Shown here piece by piece: positions 30,401 to 41,014 of a DNA stretch of 64,000 nucleotides. A program made the translations under genes and the position numbers. Within the stretch, counting starts at the first letter, position 1; each line of letters begins with the position of its first letter. The DNA is from Chrysomallon squamiferum. Lineage: Eukaryota > Mollusca > Gastropoda > Neomphalida > Peltospiridae. A model generated the notes under the pieces. The model saw nothing but the letters and a program-made list of their open reading frames with translations, was not told the origin of the DNA and searched no databases. The stretch covers positions 16,238,698 through 16,302,697 of the forward strand of contig CM022670.1 of the NCBI GenBank assembly GCA_012295275.1. Direction: 5' to 3'.

Positions 30401-33181
30401 ATTTAAAAGGGACACCTTGGAATTGTAATAGCCTACATGTTACCTGACTGCAAGGTAATGTTTCACTTTTATTTTATTACTACTCTTTCTATTATTACAG
30501 ATATTATACATATTTTTTCTGAAATTTTGAGGAATTAAACATATTTCCTGATTATAATTTTTTTAAATTATTTTTAAAAAACAGATTTTGCTTTTTCATT
30601 GCTTAGTTATTTAAAGTTTTACATCTTCTAAATAGCTTTTGTAGCAGAAATCTAGATTTTTAATTGAGCATCACATAATTTTATGACTAAATTAATTAAA
30701 TGAAGTGCCTTAATAAATTGAATAAATAAAATATTTCATTAAAAAATCAAGAAATCCTTGCAAACTTTCTGTGTTACACCTTTTAGGTCTACATGATCGA
30801 GAACAAAGAAGAATCATTGATGAAAGCAAAACAGAGGGTTGATCAACTTGGACTGACTAATGTAGTGTTATATCAGGTAGAAAAACTAAACCAATACCCT
30901 ACAGTAATAATTAATTACATCAATACAGTTAACATTCAGCCTTTTTACTCAGGGCCATGTAGTTTCCATATTTAAGCAAGAATCGTCATTTTGGAAACCC
31001 AACATTCAATGGTATGCTTGTATGCCATTACCATTACATGCACTTCCCAGCAAGTGGTGGTATGAGTGAAAATTACAAAATGATTGTTCATAGGTATACA
31101 TTAGTGGAAGAATTACATTAGTTTAGTCTGTCAAATTATGTCCATGTCGTTGATGAAGAAAATGTTTGTAGGTAGGATGGAGGTAAAGAAATTTTCGTTG
31201 TTTGGATCCAGATTATTTACCAAATGCTTTCAGTGAATTTGATATTCAAGTAGTCTTCTTAAGGTAGGGAAAAGTCAGAGAGAAAATAGCATTTGGGCAG
31301 ATGGAGAAACTGAGACTTTTGCATAATTTGGATCTATATGTTACTAAGATATACAAAAATGATGCAAAAGTGTCAGTTTAAAATTAAGCATGATGTTACA
31401 ATTGGCATCAAGGTCTTTGAAGTGGCTCTGTTTTTTTGGCAAAAGTTATTCTAAGTTCTGAGAATTAAAATAGACTAATGCACACTATCTTTAAAATTCA
31501 ATTTAATAATGTCATAATTTCCATTGCGTTAGCTTATTTAACTTATCCTTGTCACTTTCAGTGTAACCTGGAATACTTCAATGGTTATTTTGATATTGGT
31601 GTTAGCCTTCATGCTTGTGGAGTGGCCACTGATATGGTTTTACAACATTGCCTAGACAAGAAGGCTGCATTTGTTGTCTGTCCTTGTTGCTATGGCAGCA
31701 TACAGAAAACTGATGAAATTTCCTATCCTAGAAGTCAGCTCTTCACTGAGGCAGGAATAACCTACAAGGTATCATTCTAATAAAATTTTCTTCTAAAATT
31801 CCTTTTGTTACAGCTGCAGTAATAGTTTAAATAACCTAATTTTCTTTTATTTTGCTTTTCAAAGTATGTTATTAATTATAAAAAATTTGACAAAATAAAG
31901 CTATGGTTATAAAATATTTACAAAACATTGTTAGAGGTTATTAAATAAAATATATTAACATTGTTCTGGGTCAGAAGCATGATAGAAATAATTTTTATTT
32001 GTTATTAGTTTTAAAGCATTCCATTTGTCAGAATATGTCTGCCAATTCCTTCGTCAGAAATGAATGGCATGTAATTTATTTCTTAACCTTCAGATTGGAC
32101 AGGCTATACCTATAGTGTCAGAACATGATCAGGTTAATACAGATGCCAGTTTGATTAACAGAACTCTATTTTTATCCTCATTTCAGGAGTTCTTAACTCT
32201 GGGTCATGCTGCAGATCAGACAGAATTCAATATAAAGCTGGAGAGCCAAGGTAATTTGTATGACAGTTCACATCTCATATCAACATTTATTATGATTCAT
32301 CAGTGATCATTTTACAAATTTTATATATTTGACATGTTAAAGTTCGAAGATTGTCATTAATTACCAAGAATGTTTTTTTTTTAAATAGATTTCTCCAGGT
32401 TTCCAGAGTCCTATTGCCTAATTTTCCCATCTTTTCTTTCTTGTTACTATCTTTCTGTTACTTGTGAAACTTTTAGCTGTTGTCATATGGCTCTTCAGAT
32501 ATATCTGTTCATAACTGTTTGCATTTCCAATTCATGAAGACATTATAGTTATGTCTATTGTTTTTGCTTATACTTTATAAAAATAAAAATAAGTTTCGTA
32601 ATAAGAAAAAAAAAAGAAAAAGGGGGAGAAGGGAATTAACAGTTTAAGAACAAAACAAATGTTATTGTTAAGTCTAAATAATCCATGGTTTCATACATTC
32701 CATTAAAACAATGTTAAATTACATTTCATTCATAGACAGACATTACTATTGACTATTTGGAAGGCATACAGTTTACTTGTATTTAAATGCATTGTTGCAT
32801 AATACTAAATTTAGTTTTGTTGACAATACATTTAAATATAGCTGAAGAATAATAATATAATGGACTGGTTCTGCTTTAAGTGATCACTGGATAATAATAT
32901 ATGTAAAGATTTTAAATTCTCAGTATTAAAACTGCTTTTTAAGTCAGTAGAAAGGGCAAGAGATGATGAATATTTGATGAAGTAGGTACATACCAGTTGT
33001 TTCATTAACAGGTTTAAAATATTTCTTTATTTCAGGACGTTACTGTAGCAATTTAGTGGACACAGACAGGGCACAATTTGCAAAAGAAAATGGCTTCCAA
33101 GTAAGATTATGTTCCCTACACCCTCCATCATGTACCCCAAAAAATAATTTGTTGATTGGGACCTCCTGCAAATATGAATGA
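24434..33181 (+). CDS. GSTCD: GSTCD: glutathione S-transferase C-terminal domain protein with methyltransferase-like domain (13 coding exons, about 700 aa)
   Basis: Exons: 24434-24796, 25543-25578, 26051-26121, 27027-27507, 27840-28066, 28604-28670, 28901-28997, 29927-30042, 30410-30454, 30787-30876, 31562-31768, 32094-32250 (or 32187-32250), 33036-33181. All introns are GT-AG and in phase. The N-terminal half resembles the GST-like half of GSTCD (SGWTKLCEMEL, then a helical segment). The C-terminal half has a Rossmann methyltransferase motif I, DFCSGGGHLGIV (about 481-492), an acidic motif II (VYMIENKE), then SLHACGVATD and CPCCYG, and ends CTPKNNLLIG. Human GSTCD is 633 residues; this model gives 700, or 669 with the shorter exon 12. 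Biochemical function is not established in the family. Start: ATG 24434 has the better context (AAAATGA); an in-frame ATG at 24404 would add ten residues. Exon 2 is only 36 nt. Confidence 0.93.
26496..26598. repeat. Inverted repeat with G-rich arm in a GSTCD intron
   Basis: CACCAACCCC (26496-26505) and its exact reverse complement GGGGTTGGTG (26589-26598) bound an insertion-like patch whose base composition differs from the AT-rich intron. The right arm sits in GGAGGGGACAGAGGGGTTGG, which has several G runs. It may be an old mobile-element fragment or a structured site; there is no coding content. Confidence 0.4.
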
Positions 33182-33284
33182 TGGAGCAATGATGGATATA
33201 GTGCATAAATCACCATGACAGTTTAGATGCTTTGATAAATCAAAACAAACATAAAATGTTTTACAGTTATATTTTTAATTCATC

Positions 33285-33290
33285 AATAAA
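33285..33290 (+). terminator. GSTCD polyadenylation signal candidate
   Basis: A canonical AATAAA lies about 105 nt after the GSTCD stop codon, in CATCAATAAAGAATG. It is the first canonical hexamer downstream. Confidence 0.55.
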
Positions 33291-34579
33291 GAATGAACAA
33301 ATGGAATTTTTGTGTATTTAATTTTAAGCTAATATAATAGTTGGATGTGAGTCATAGCAGGATTGAAAATTCAGCTGAGTTAATGTATGGTATTCTACAG
33401 AATATTTATAATAAAGATGCCTGAATACAAAAAAAAAAGAAAAGAAATGATTGCAGATATTAGTATAAAATAATGTTATGTATTTAACTGGAAAATGGTT
33501 CTAAGAACTACATGGTCAGGCAAGGAATGCAAGGAAACTATCCAATTAATATTGATGATACAACTGAAAACTGACTTCTGCAATCAAACCACAGTGCAGT
33601 GTTCTCATCCTAGTTATGTCTACAAACTATATTTCTTGAGATATATTATAATTTCTAGGTTTTTTTAGTTTTTGTCATTTTTGTTGCTGTATAAATTTAA
33701 TGGTAAATAGTCAGTTTTACTGAGAATCTGAGAGGAAAACACAGCAGTTTTTGAAAACATCTACCATGTAAAATATTTTACAAAAACATTAAGAAAAAGT
33801 TCCAATAACAAATAAAATGAAAATATAAATGTAAAATTGCTATATATTCTTTTTTTACTAATAAATAGCATGTAGCATGTATCAAACGAAATCAATTCAT
33901 TGAAAAAACCCTCTGAATAATCCTAGTTATTTCATTCAGTAACAAATTGATAACAAGCATAAAATTTAATTGATATATACTGACATTAAGATATATTAAA
34001 CAGAGTTATATTTAATTTCATTGCAAATGGTTACACCACATAAAAATGAAATCGGAACATTAAGTTATAAAACTTGAAAATCTAAGCTATAAAACTTGTA
34101 TATTATACTATTCATTTTTTATATTATTATAATTTGTTTTATTACACTGATCATCATTTTCAAGACATGAATGTAATATTCTTTTACACATCTGAAGTCA
34201 TATATACAGTTTGTCGTAGAAATCACATATCAGAACCCAACATCACAAAACAAATCAGAATTATAAAGTAACCACTGCATTAATTAATTCAACAAACTGA
34301 CATATGTTAAGGTGTGATGAAAAAATCTCAAAATTTCTGCTGTTCTAGTTGCCAGGACAGGTCATATATTCACTGAGATACAATATACAAAAATCGAAAT
34401 GGAAAGAACTTGGATAGGGGTGATTTGTCTTGATATGTGAGTATTGTTTTAGCATAGACCTAATTAACCATTCTCATTCTGAAATAAATTAATTAATTTT
34501 CTCTGTGGAATAATGATATATTCTGTATACTGAGATGAAATGATCAACAAACCACAGAAACCAAGATCAGTTACTTTTA
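33291..34579. other. Convergent 3' regions of GSTCD and the HJURP-like gene
   Basis: AT-rich sequence with no coding exon. A minus-strand AATAAA (TTTATT at 34138-34143) could end the gene transcribed from the right. Confidence 0.4.
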
Positions 34580-34849
34580 CTATGAAATTTCTCCCACAAC
34601 TGTAGACAGTGTCTCATTGAAATAAAAATTGGACAGTTTAGAAGGAATTAAGTGTTTCTTCACTGGAGTACTCGTTAGTTTTTGTAGTCGCTTTACACAG
34701 ATTGTCTTTTTCACTGATTCATGTTTCACTGAATTTGCAAATGTGTCCTGTTTAAAGTCTGATGGAAATTTTCTGAGGTAGTTGGTATTCTGATTAGAGA
34801 ACCCTGTTTGTCCTTTTTGAAGGTTTGTCAACAGCATCCTCTGGACACT
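34580..34849 (-). other. 89-codon open frame directly after, and in frame with, the TGA of the HJURP-like gene
   Basis: After TGA (34852-34850) the same frame stays open for 89 sense codons before the next stop. The predicted peptide looks coding-like: Lys/Ser/Thr-rich, low-complexity-free, with segments such as KRLQKLTSTPVKKHL and SKLSNFYFNETLSTVVGEIS, similar in character to the protein upstream. In such AT-rich DNA open frames of this length are uncommon. It may be the original C-terminus cut off by a nonsense change or sequence error, or be reached by readthrough or by RNA editing of UGA to UGG. No intron that removes the stop has acceptable splice sites. Confidence 0.5.
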
Positions 34850-37800
34850 TCAACAACCCAAAATAAGACTTTTTGCCACTTCTGAATTTTTACATTTGGC
34901 TGACATCATAAAATCAACCAAACGTTTTGACTTTTTATGAACAAAGTTAGAGATATCTGAAGACAGATTATCACTGTGATACTGAGTACATGCAGCTTTC
35001 CTTTTCACACTATTTGGAGAAGCGTCAAACTTTTGTATACCATTTAAAGACATTTTTGGAGAAACAGTTTCAGTTACAATTTTACACTGAGGAGAATTTT
35101 CATATTTTGAGCTGCATATTGCTGCCATTTTTATTGATGAACAAGGACTTGACAATCTCAGAGATGACAGTCGACTGACTGGTGACATTTCCAAATGTTT
35201 ATGTGGTGTATTTAAATAATTTTCATCTGTTATAGCTTTTTCTCCCAAATTTCTGGTTTCCATGCTATCACATGCAAATTCATGGTTCATTTCTGAAGTC
35301 AGACACTTTCTACTTAAATATGTTCTTTGGTTGGAATGCTCTGAGTTTACTACATAGGTCTCGCTAAGATTGGCATGTGCTTTTTTAAGTGAATGTTTGT
35401 TATAGGCATTGTTAAAAGGTGATTTTGTACGTTTTGTTATTTGTTTAACATTCCTTTTTTGTGTTTCTTCTGCTAATACATCTTTTGGTCCTTTAATTTC
35501 AGTAGTCTTTATTGAATTAATTAAAACTGTTGAATCTGTAGAAATCCGTTTTAATGTTTTTTCACATTTAAAGTTACTCTTATGCAGATCCAGTTTCAAA
35601 GCCCCATTTGAACAAAACCAGTTTTCAGTACTTTTGACTTTCTCATATTTGTTTGAAGGTATCAAACCATTTTTTGAAATTTCTGATGGAAATTCCAATT
35701 TGAGAGGCTTGAGTGATGTTTTTTCTCCAGACCTCATTCTGTTTGATTCAGAAAGTATTTTTTCCTTTTCCCTGGAACATGATGTATCAGCAATAACATC
35801 TCTGTCATCAACTTTGTATTTTTCCGACTTTTTTTGACACTGCAGCGAAGATACACCATTTTCATTAAACGTTTGTTCTGCAGATGGATAGAAAACTGTA
35901 AAATCTGGACAAGGGGAATCAAAAAAATCTTTTAATTGCTCATCATTCATTGACAGTTCAGACTGCTTAAACCGTTTTCTGGCTCTCAGTATTCGCCTTG
36001 ATGCAGATGACTGTGGTGATTTAATATTTTGTTTCAATGGTGTCAAGAAACTTAAATTTATTTCCATCATGTTTTTTGGACAAGTACCACATAAAAGGTT
36101 ACTGCTATTACCTTCTTCAATGATGTACGTAGCATCTGATTTAACAGAACTACCTGAACTTTTATTTAGACAAATATTATTTCCTGCAGATTGTATCGGA
36201 TCCATGTTTTTGGTGTCTTCCATCTCCCCTAATTTAATATCAGAAGTAGTAGAATGCACACTTTTTTGAAGATTTTGCTGTTGTTCAATAATCCAAGCAT
36301 GGACAAATTCCGACTTAGTTAACAAATAATCTTGATCGTCATGTGTCTGACATGTTGAATTCTCAGCAGAGGTTTGATATTTGACAGAATCTTCAGAGGA
36401 GCGAATGCTGTAGTCACTTTCACTTAATGGTTTCTTTAAGCTTGCAGAATGAGTAAGATTATCTGAATTTTCACTGCACCCGAGAATGTTGTCTGAATTT
36501 TCATTGCAGCTGACATTGATGTCTGTATTTTCATCACAACTGACATTGTTGTCTGTATTTTCATTGCAACTGAAATTGTTGTCTGAATTTTCATTGCAAC
36601 TGACAATATTTCTTTCAAATGAAACAGATGATTTGTCCTGTGTCTCCACTGGTGTGGCTCTACAGTCTGTAATACTGTTTTCAGACAAACTAGATGATTT
36701 CTGTAACGAGTACCAAGACTTGCTAACCTGTTGGTCATTCTCATCCAACACTTTCTGAGAGACAGCATCAATTGATGCTGAATCAGTATTACTGAACTCT
36801 TCCCATGAGCCTTCACTTTCAGTACTAAGTGACGCCAATGTTTCTGCATCACTTGGATCATTATCTTCAACACAAATGAAGCTGAAGACTTTGGTACAGT
36901 TTTCTGAAAATTATTTTTTAAAAAAGAAGAAAAAAAGCTAAATGTTAAAAGACAATTAGGTAAATACTAAAAACTTAAATTTTTCCATTTTCAGAATTTG
37001 AAAAACAATTTGATTAAAAAAAAATTTTGGAAACTATTTTAATATCCCCTTTTTATTTCTTTTTATTGTGGAATAAATATTTTATGAAGAAAAAACAATT
37101 ATCCATCACACAAACTTGATAGTGTTATAGATTATTTGTTATATAAGATATTTCGTAAATGAAACTTACAAGTGCTTACTATTTATCAAAACATATTGGA
37201 CATTTTCTAATCAATGTAACTTGTTGAGTAACACTGTTTGTAAGTCAGAAGTCTAATTATCAGTTGCATCAACATCCATAGTAACTTGTCACACTAAAAA
37301 CAATGAAAATATTCAGCTTGAAAGGTAACGACTGATGGTCTTGAAATTTATTTCAAACATAACTTACCTTCAGCAACTGATTCATTTAATGCTTCACTTG
37401 AAAATGATTTATCAACCTGCAAAATAAGAAAAGATTAGTTAGCAACCATAACACATGCATGTCCCAGTGATTTGTTTATCTTTGTCTCAGGTTTGTTCTA
37501 CATAATAAATACACATTTAAACACACAGAGACATGCATAAACAACTTATGTCAATTAATAAATGTTAGTGTGTGTGTGTGTGTGTGTGTGTGCCTGTCTG
37601 TCTGTCTGGATGGAGAGAGAAAGACACACACATAAGAATAATTCCCAAGTAAAAGAAAAATACATGTATAGGTATTATTTTTGGAAGATGAAAAGATATT
37701 AGTCAGTACCCATTTTCCATAGTCTGAACAAAATATCTTTAAAGTATCTGCAGCCTGTGTTTTTTATTTGTGAGGAATCTTTTCTAATAGCACAAAATTT

Positions 37801-39717
37801 GTTTAAAGTATGTATATGTACACACATCATACAAACATTAAGACACTTTATAAAATATAAATAAAAACTTAAGATATATCATAAGCAAAACAAAATAATT
37901 TAAATATAAACATTAAAAAACACTAACACATTCTGAAGATTTGTCATCAAGGAAAGTACATGTCAGAGTTTGGTTCCTTTCTGAAAATAGAATTTTAAAA
38001 AATTATAAAATAAAATAAATGATAATACATCAAAAATTCAGATGCAGAAGCCAATAAATGCCATTACAACTGAAACTATGTTAACAATATCAAATTTTAG
38101 TTTACATTTTTCAAAATCTGTTTAAATACCTATTCCATTGATATATATATCTCATATGTGTAATTTCTTTTTAAATTACTTTAATTTTCTATGGAAAACA
38201 TTGATGAAATTGATGAATCTATGCTGCTTTCAACACCAGGAAAGAGAAAATGGCATCAAACAAAATAAATCTGGTCTAGTGTTGATGAAACATAATTTTT
38301 TTCATTAGTTTTTGTTAATAATTATCACCAGTATAGTATTATACATGCATGTATTTCCTTATTCACTGGTGGTCTTAAATTTGTAAGACAATTATTATTT
38401 ATATACCTCTTCGTTGTGTTGTTGCTAGCTTTGACAATCCAAATTGAGCTGGTTTGTGATTTTCCAACAAAACTAAAATATAAAAATAAACAAACATCAT
38501 TTTCAAATCTTTTAAAAGTAAGATTTCACCAATATGACAAAGCACAGATACACCATCAATTTAAGACTGACAGTGACACTCTGGATCTGCTAGATAAAAT
38601 TAGGACAAGGCATTTGAAATTAATTTTTAATTCATAAAGTGATAAACTGATTTTACTAACACAATCAGTACTAACAAAATAGTTTCCTTTAAGCTAATGT
38701 ATTTAATCATTTAATTTACATTAATTACTTAAATTTAAAACAGTTCATTTTGCTTCAGATAAAATGATAACCTGGATAAACTTCAGAACAAAATGGTAAT
38801 GGAAAAATCAGTGATATAAAATCCTAACCAGAACATTTAAATTATATACATTTATAATCTAAATACAAAATTTATATATACTGATAGTAGTACTGTGGGA
38901 AGATTCAGATAAAGAAATCTTTAATGCATTTTTTTTTTTAAATTTCAGATGTTCACTGCATTTTGTACTATCAGATGACATTAATAACACATATAAATGT
39001 GATTATCTGTTATAAAATTAATACTTGAGTTTTTAATAATCTTTTCTGAATATAAAATAAAACATTTGTTAGAACCATACCTCCACTGCTTATAACTTCA
39101 AGTGATGTGAGATCAATCAGGTCATCATGTAAACTAGGTTTTTGATACTGAAACATTTTAATAAAAACACAAGTCATTATGTATTGTTTATAACTTATTA
39201 TAATTATCACAAAATACATATTTTATCTATATTTATCCTATTATTTTTAATTCTGTGTAAGAAGTTTAAGAAGAGGATAAGAAATGTTAAGAAATTTTTT
39301 CAGAATGTATATTTTGTATCAAAATACTTTAGACCCATTTCAAAAAGGATAAACATAGTTGATGTCCATAGTAATAACTTTAGGGGCATAAATCAGTCTA
39401 TCCATAACCAAGATAGGTTTAAGATTTGTGCCAAAGGAAACTTTCACCTGAAATTAATGCTGATTAAAAAATACATAAATTCATTTTATTGTTTAGGCCA
39501 TCTATCTCCTCTTATGACAATTAATAAATAGTAAAATACTAACCATTAAAAATCTGAAATCTTTATTTTAACGTTCGACATGCTTGTTTTTTTTGGTGAA
39601 ATCTCACAACCTTTACGGCTTTAGAATAAATTGGTTCATCCTCTGTTTATGATCAATGATGTAGTTATTACACCATCTTGATTTAAATATAAATATACAC
39701 TGATCAAATCCAAAAGC

Positions 39718-39760
<43 letters not shown>

Positions 39761-40174
39761 CATAAATAAATAAATAAATAAAATAATAAAAACAAAAAAC
39801 AAAACGAGGCAAACTGAATCTCTAATATCTATGCAGATCTGGAAGAAACACTTGACCTGAAAAGGCATTTTCTCTCTAACCTCTGCATAATTATCATATT
39901 TATGGTTTTGTGTTCAATGCTGATACTTTTATTAAAACTTAAATGTTAACATTGTTAAACTTAAACTTAAAGTTGTGGACGGATGATTATTGGCTATTAC
40001 TATTAGTATTGTAATTGTTTATTAATGTGAAACATTATAATAAGGGTTTATCGGTTGTAATATAATTACCTTCTCGATAATAGCTTCCATATTAGTTCTA
40101 AATCTTCGATCATTCTCTTTTGTTGATCGAATAAAGTTTGACAACAAAGTCATCGAACCAAATATCCCCGCCAT
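34850..40174 (-). CDS. Candidate HJURP/Scm3-type CENP-A chaperone (6 coding exons, 797 aa to the first stop)
   Basis: Exons: 40174-40070, 39147-39081, 38472-38407, 37980-37928, 37416-37368, 36903-34850; phases add up exactly. The N-terminus, RRFRTNMEAIIEKYQKPS (23-40) followed by DDLIDLTSLEVISSG (43-57), matches the pattern of the Scm3 domain shared by fungal Scm3 and vertebrate HJURP: an amphipathic helix ending in IEKY, then an acidic-aliphatic IDL..(T/L)E strand. Those proteins deliver CENP-A to centromeres. The remainder is Ser/Asn/Lys-rich and mostly disordered, with five decapeptide repeats (215-264) and a basic segment RRILRARKRFKQSEL (about 415-429) followed by FFDSPCPDFTVFYPS. The usual HJURP C-terminal repeats are not evident. 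The start ATG (TCATGG) is the first in the exon. The upstream region has NRF1 and CHR-like motifs, fitting a cell-cycle gene. Homology is by eye from a short domain, so other nuclear proteins remain possible. Confidence 0.6.
36452..36601 (-). repeat. Five 30-nt coding repeats (SCNENSDNNx decapeptide)
   Basis: Residues 215-264 of the HJURP-like protein are five near-identical ten-residue units: SCNENSDNNF, SCNENTDNNV, SCDENTDINV, SCNENSDNIL, GCSENSDNLT. The DNA copies are also very similar, so expansion looks recent. Each unit has one cysteine. Confidence 0.9.
37568..37592. repeat. (GT)n microsatellite in an intron of the HJURP-like gene
   Basis: About twelve GT units followed by CTGTCTGTCTG tetranucleotide units. 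Confidence 0.95.
39718..39759. repeat. (AAT)n microsatellite
   Basis: Fourteen AAT units, then a short (AAAT)n, in the first intron of the HJURP-like gene. Confidence 0.95.
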
Positions 40175-40200
40175 GATCAGCAGGTTCCTGTATCCTACAT
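40139..40200 (-). repeat. Inverted duplication, left copy (first exon of the HJURP-like gene)
   Basis: Minus-strand 40200 down to 40139 aligns with plus-strand 40956-41014 at 48 of 59 positions, with one 3-nt gap. It covers 26 nt of 5' leader, the ATG and the first eleven codons. Confidence 0.7.
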
Positions 40201-40300
40201 AAGGGAAACCCGATGCCGGTGTTACAGTTTGAAATTATTCAAGGTTTCAGGCTGCCCTTTTCAAACTGCGCATGCGCTGAAATGAAAAAATGCAGCTGCA
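40175..40300 (-). promoter_or_regulatory. Promoter candidate of the HJURP-like gene: NRF1 palindrome and CHR-like element
   Basis: TGCGCATGCGCT (40267-40278) contains the full NRF1 palindrome GCGCATGCGC, a typical housekeeping promoter site. Immediately next to it the minus strand reads TTTGAA (40265-40260), the core of the cell-cycle homology region bound by DREAM/MuvB at G2/M genes. The segment starts 1 nt upstream of the start codon of the minus-strand gene and lies between divergent genes. Function is inferred from motifs only. Confidence 0.5.
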
Positions 40301-40955
40301 ATTCCTGTTGCAAATTTTAAAAGTTTTTCTTTTATTATTATTTTATTACTTTTCCCTTATTGTTTCCAAGTTTGAGATTGGCTTTGTTCTATGTAACTAT
40401 AGTTTTAGAACATCGTGTGTGTATCTATGCATTATGTAGATATGTTATATAGGTATGCCGTGTAGTCTGTGATTTCAGAATAGACTCCGTTTTAAATCCT
40501 ATGTATGTGGTAAATGCATACCTAAAATAATTTTCATAAAGACAAATGATAGTATATAGTATATGTTATATAAATGAAATAAAATAAGAGAAAGGTGGAC
40601 AATGTCTGTGATCCGATAGACATGACATAAACGACCAGTTTCAGGTTTTTGGAATCGTGGCATCACGTGATATATAAAAATGTATATATTTTTGTACATT
40701 TAGATTGACACGAGGACGTTGTTTTAAACAGGTATTTATAAATGCTTTGACATCATAATTAAGAACAGATTGAAAAATATATACATAGGAAGTTAACACT
40801 ATTTTAATGGAAATTTAAACAAAGAACAATATCAAACATATATTATGGGGATGTGACAACAGTCAGATAATAATAATAATAACATGTGATATATGTACAT
40901 TAAGCAAAAATATCGACAGGTGAAAAGTAACTATGACGCGACAAACATTACTATC

Positions 40956-41014
40956 ACGTAGGAAACCGGAACATGTTGAGCATGGGAATATTTAGTTCGA
41001 TTATTTTGCTGTCA
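40956..41014 (+). repeat. Inverted duplication, right copy (diverged first-exon relic)
   Basis: This plus-strand copy has its own ATG (40982) and would read MGIFSSIILLSS, against MAGIFGSMTLLS in the left copy. The one gap is a whole codon and several differences are synonymous. The frame stops after 28 codons and no good splice donor is seen inside it, so it may be a pseudo-exon. It could also be a leader exon for the plus-strand MAT2B gene. Confidence 0.6.

Noticed and set aside
34850-35000. A short intron that removes the in-frame TGA of the HJURP-like gene
   Set aside because: The only possible pairs give 19-53 nt introns with poor donors, and the best of them creates a new stop at the junction.
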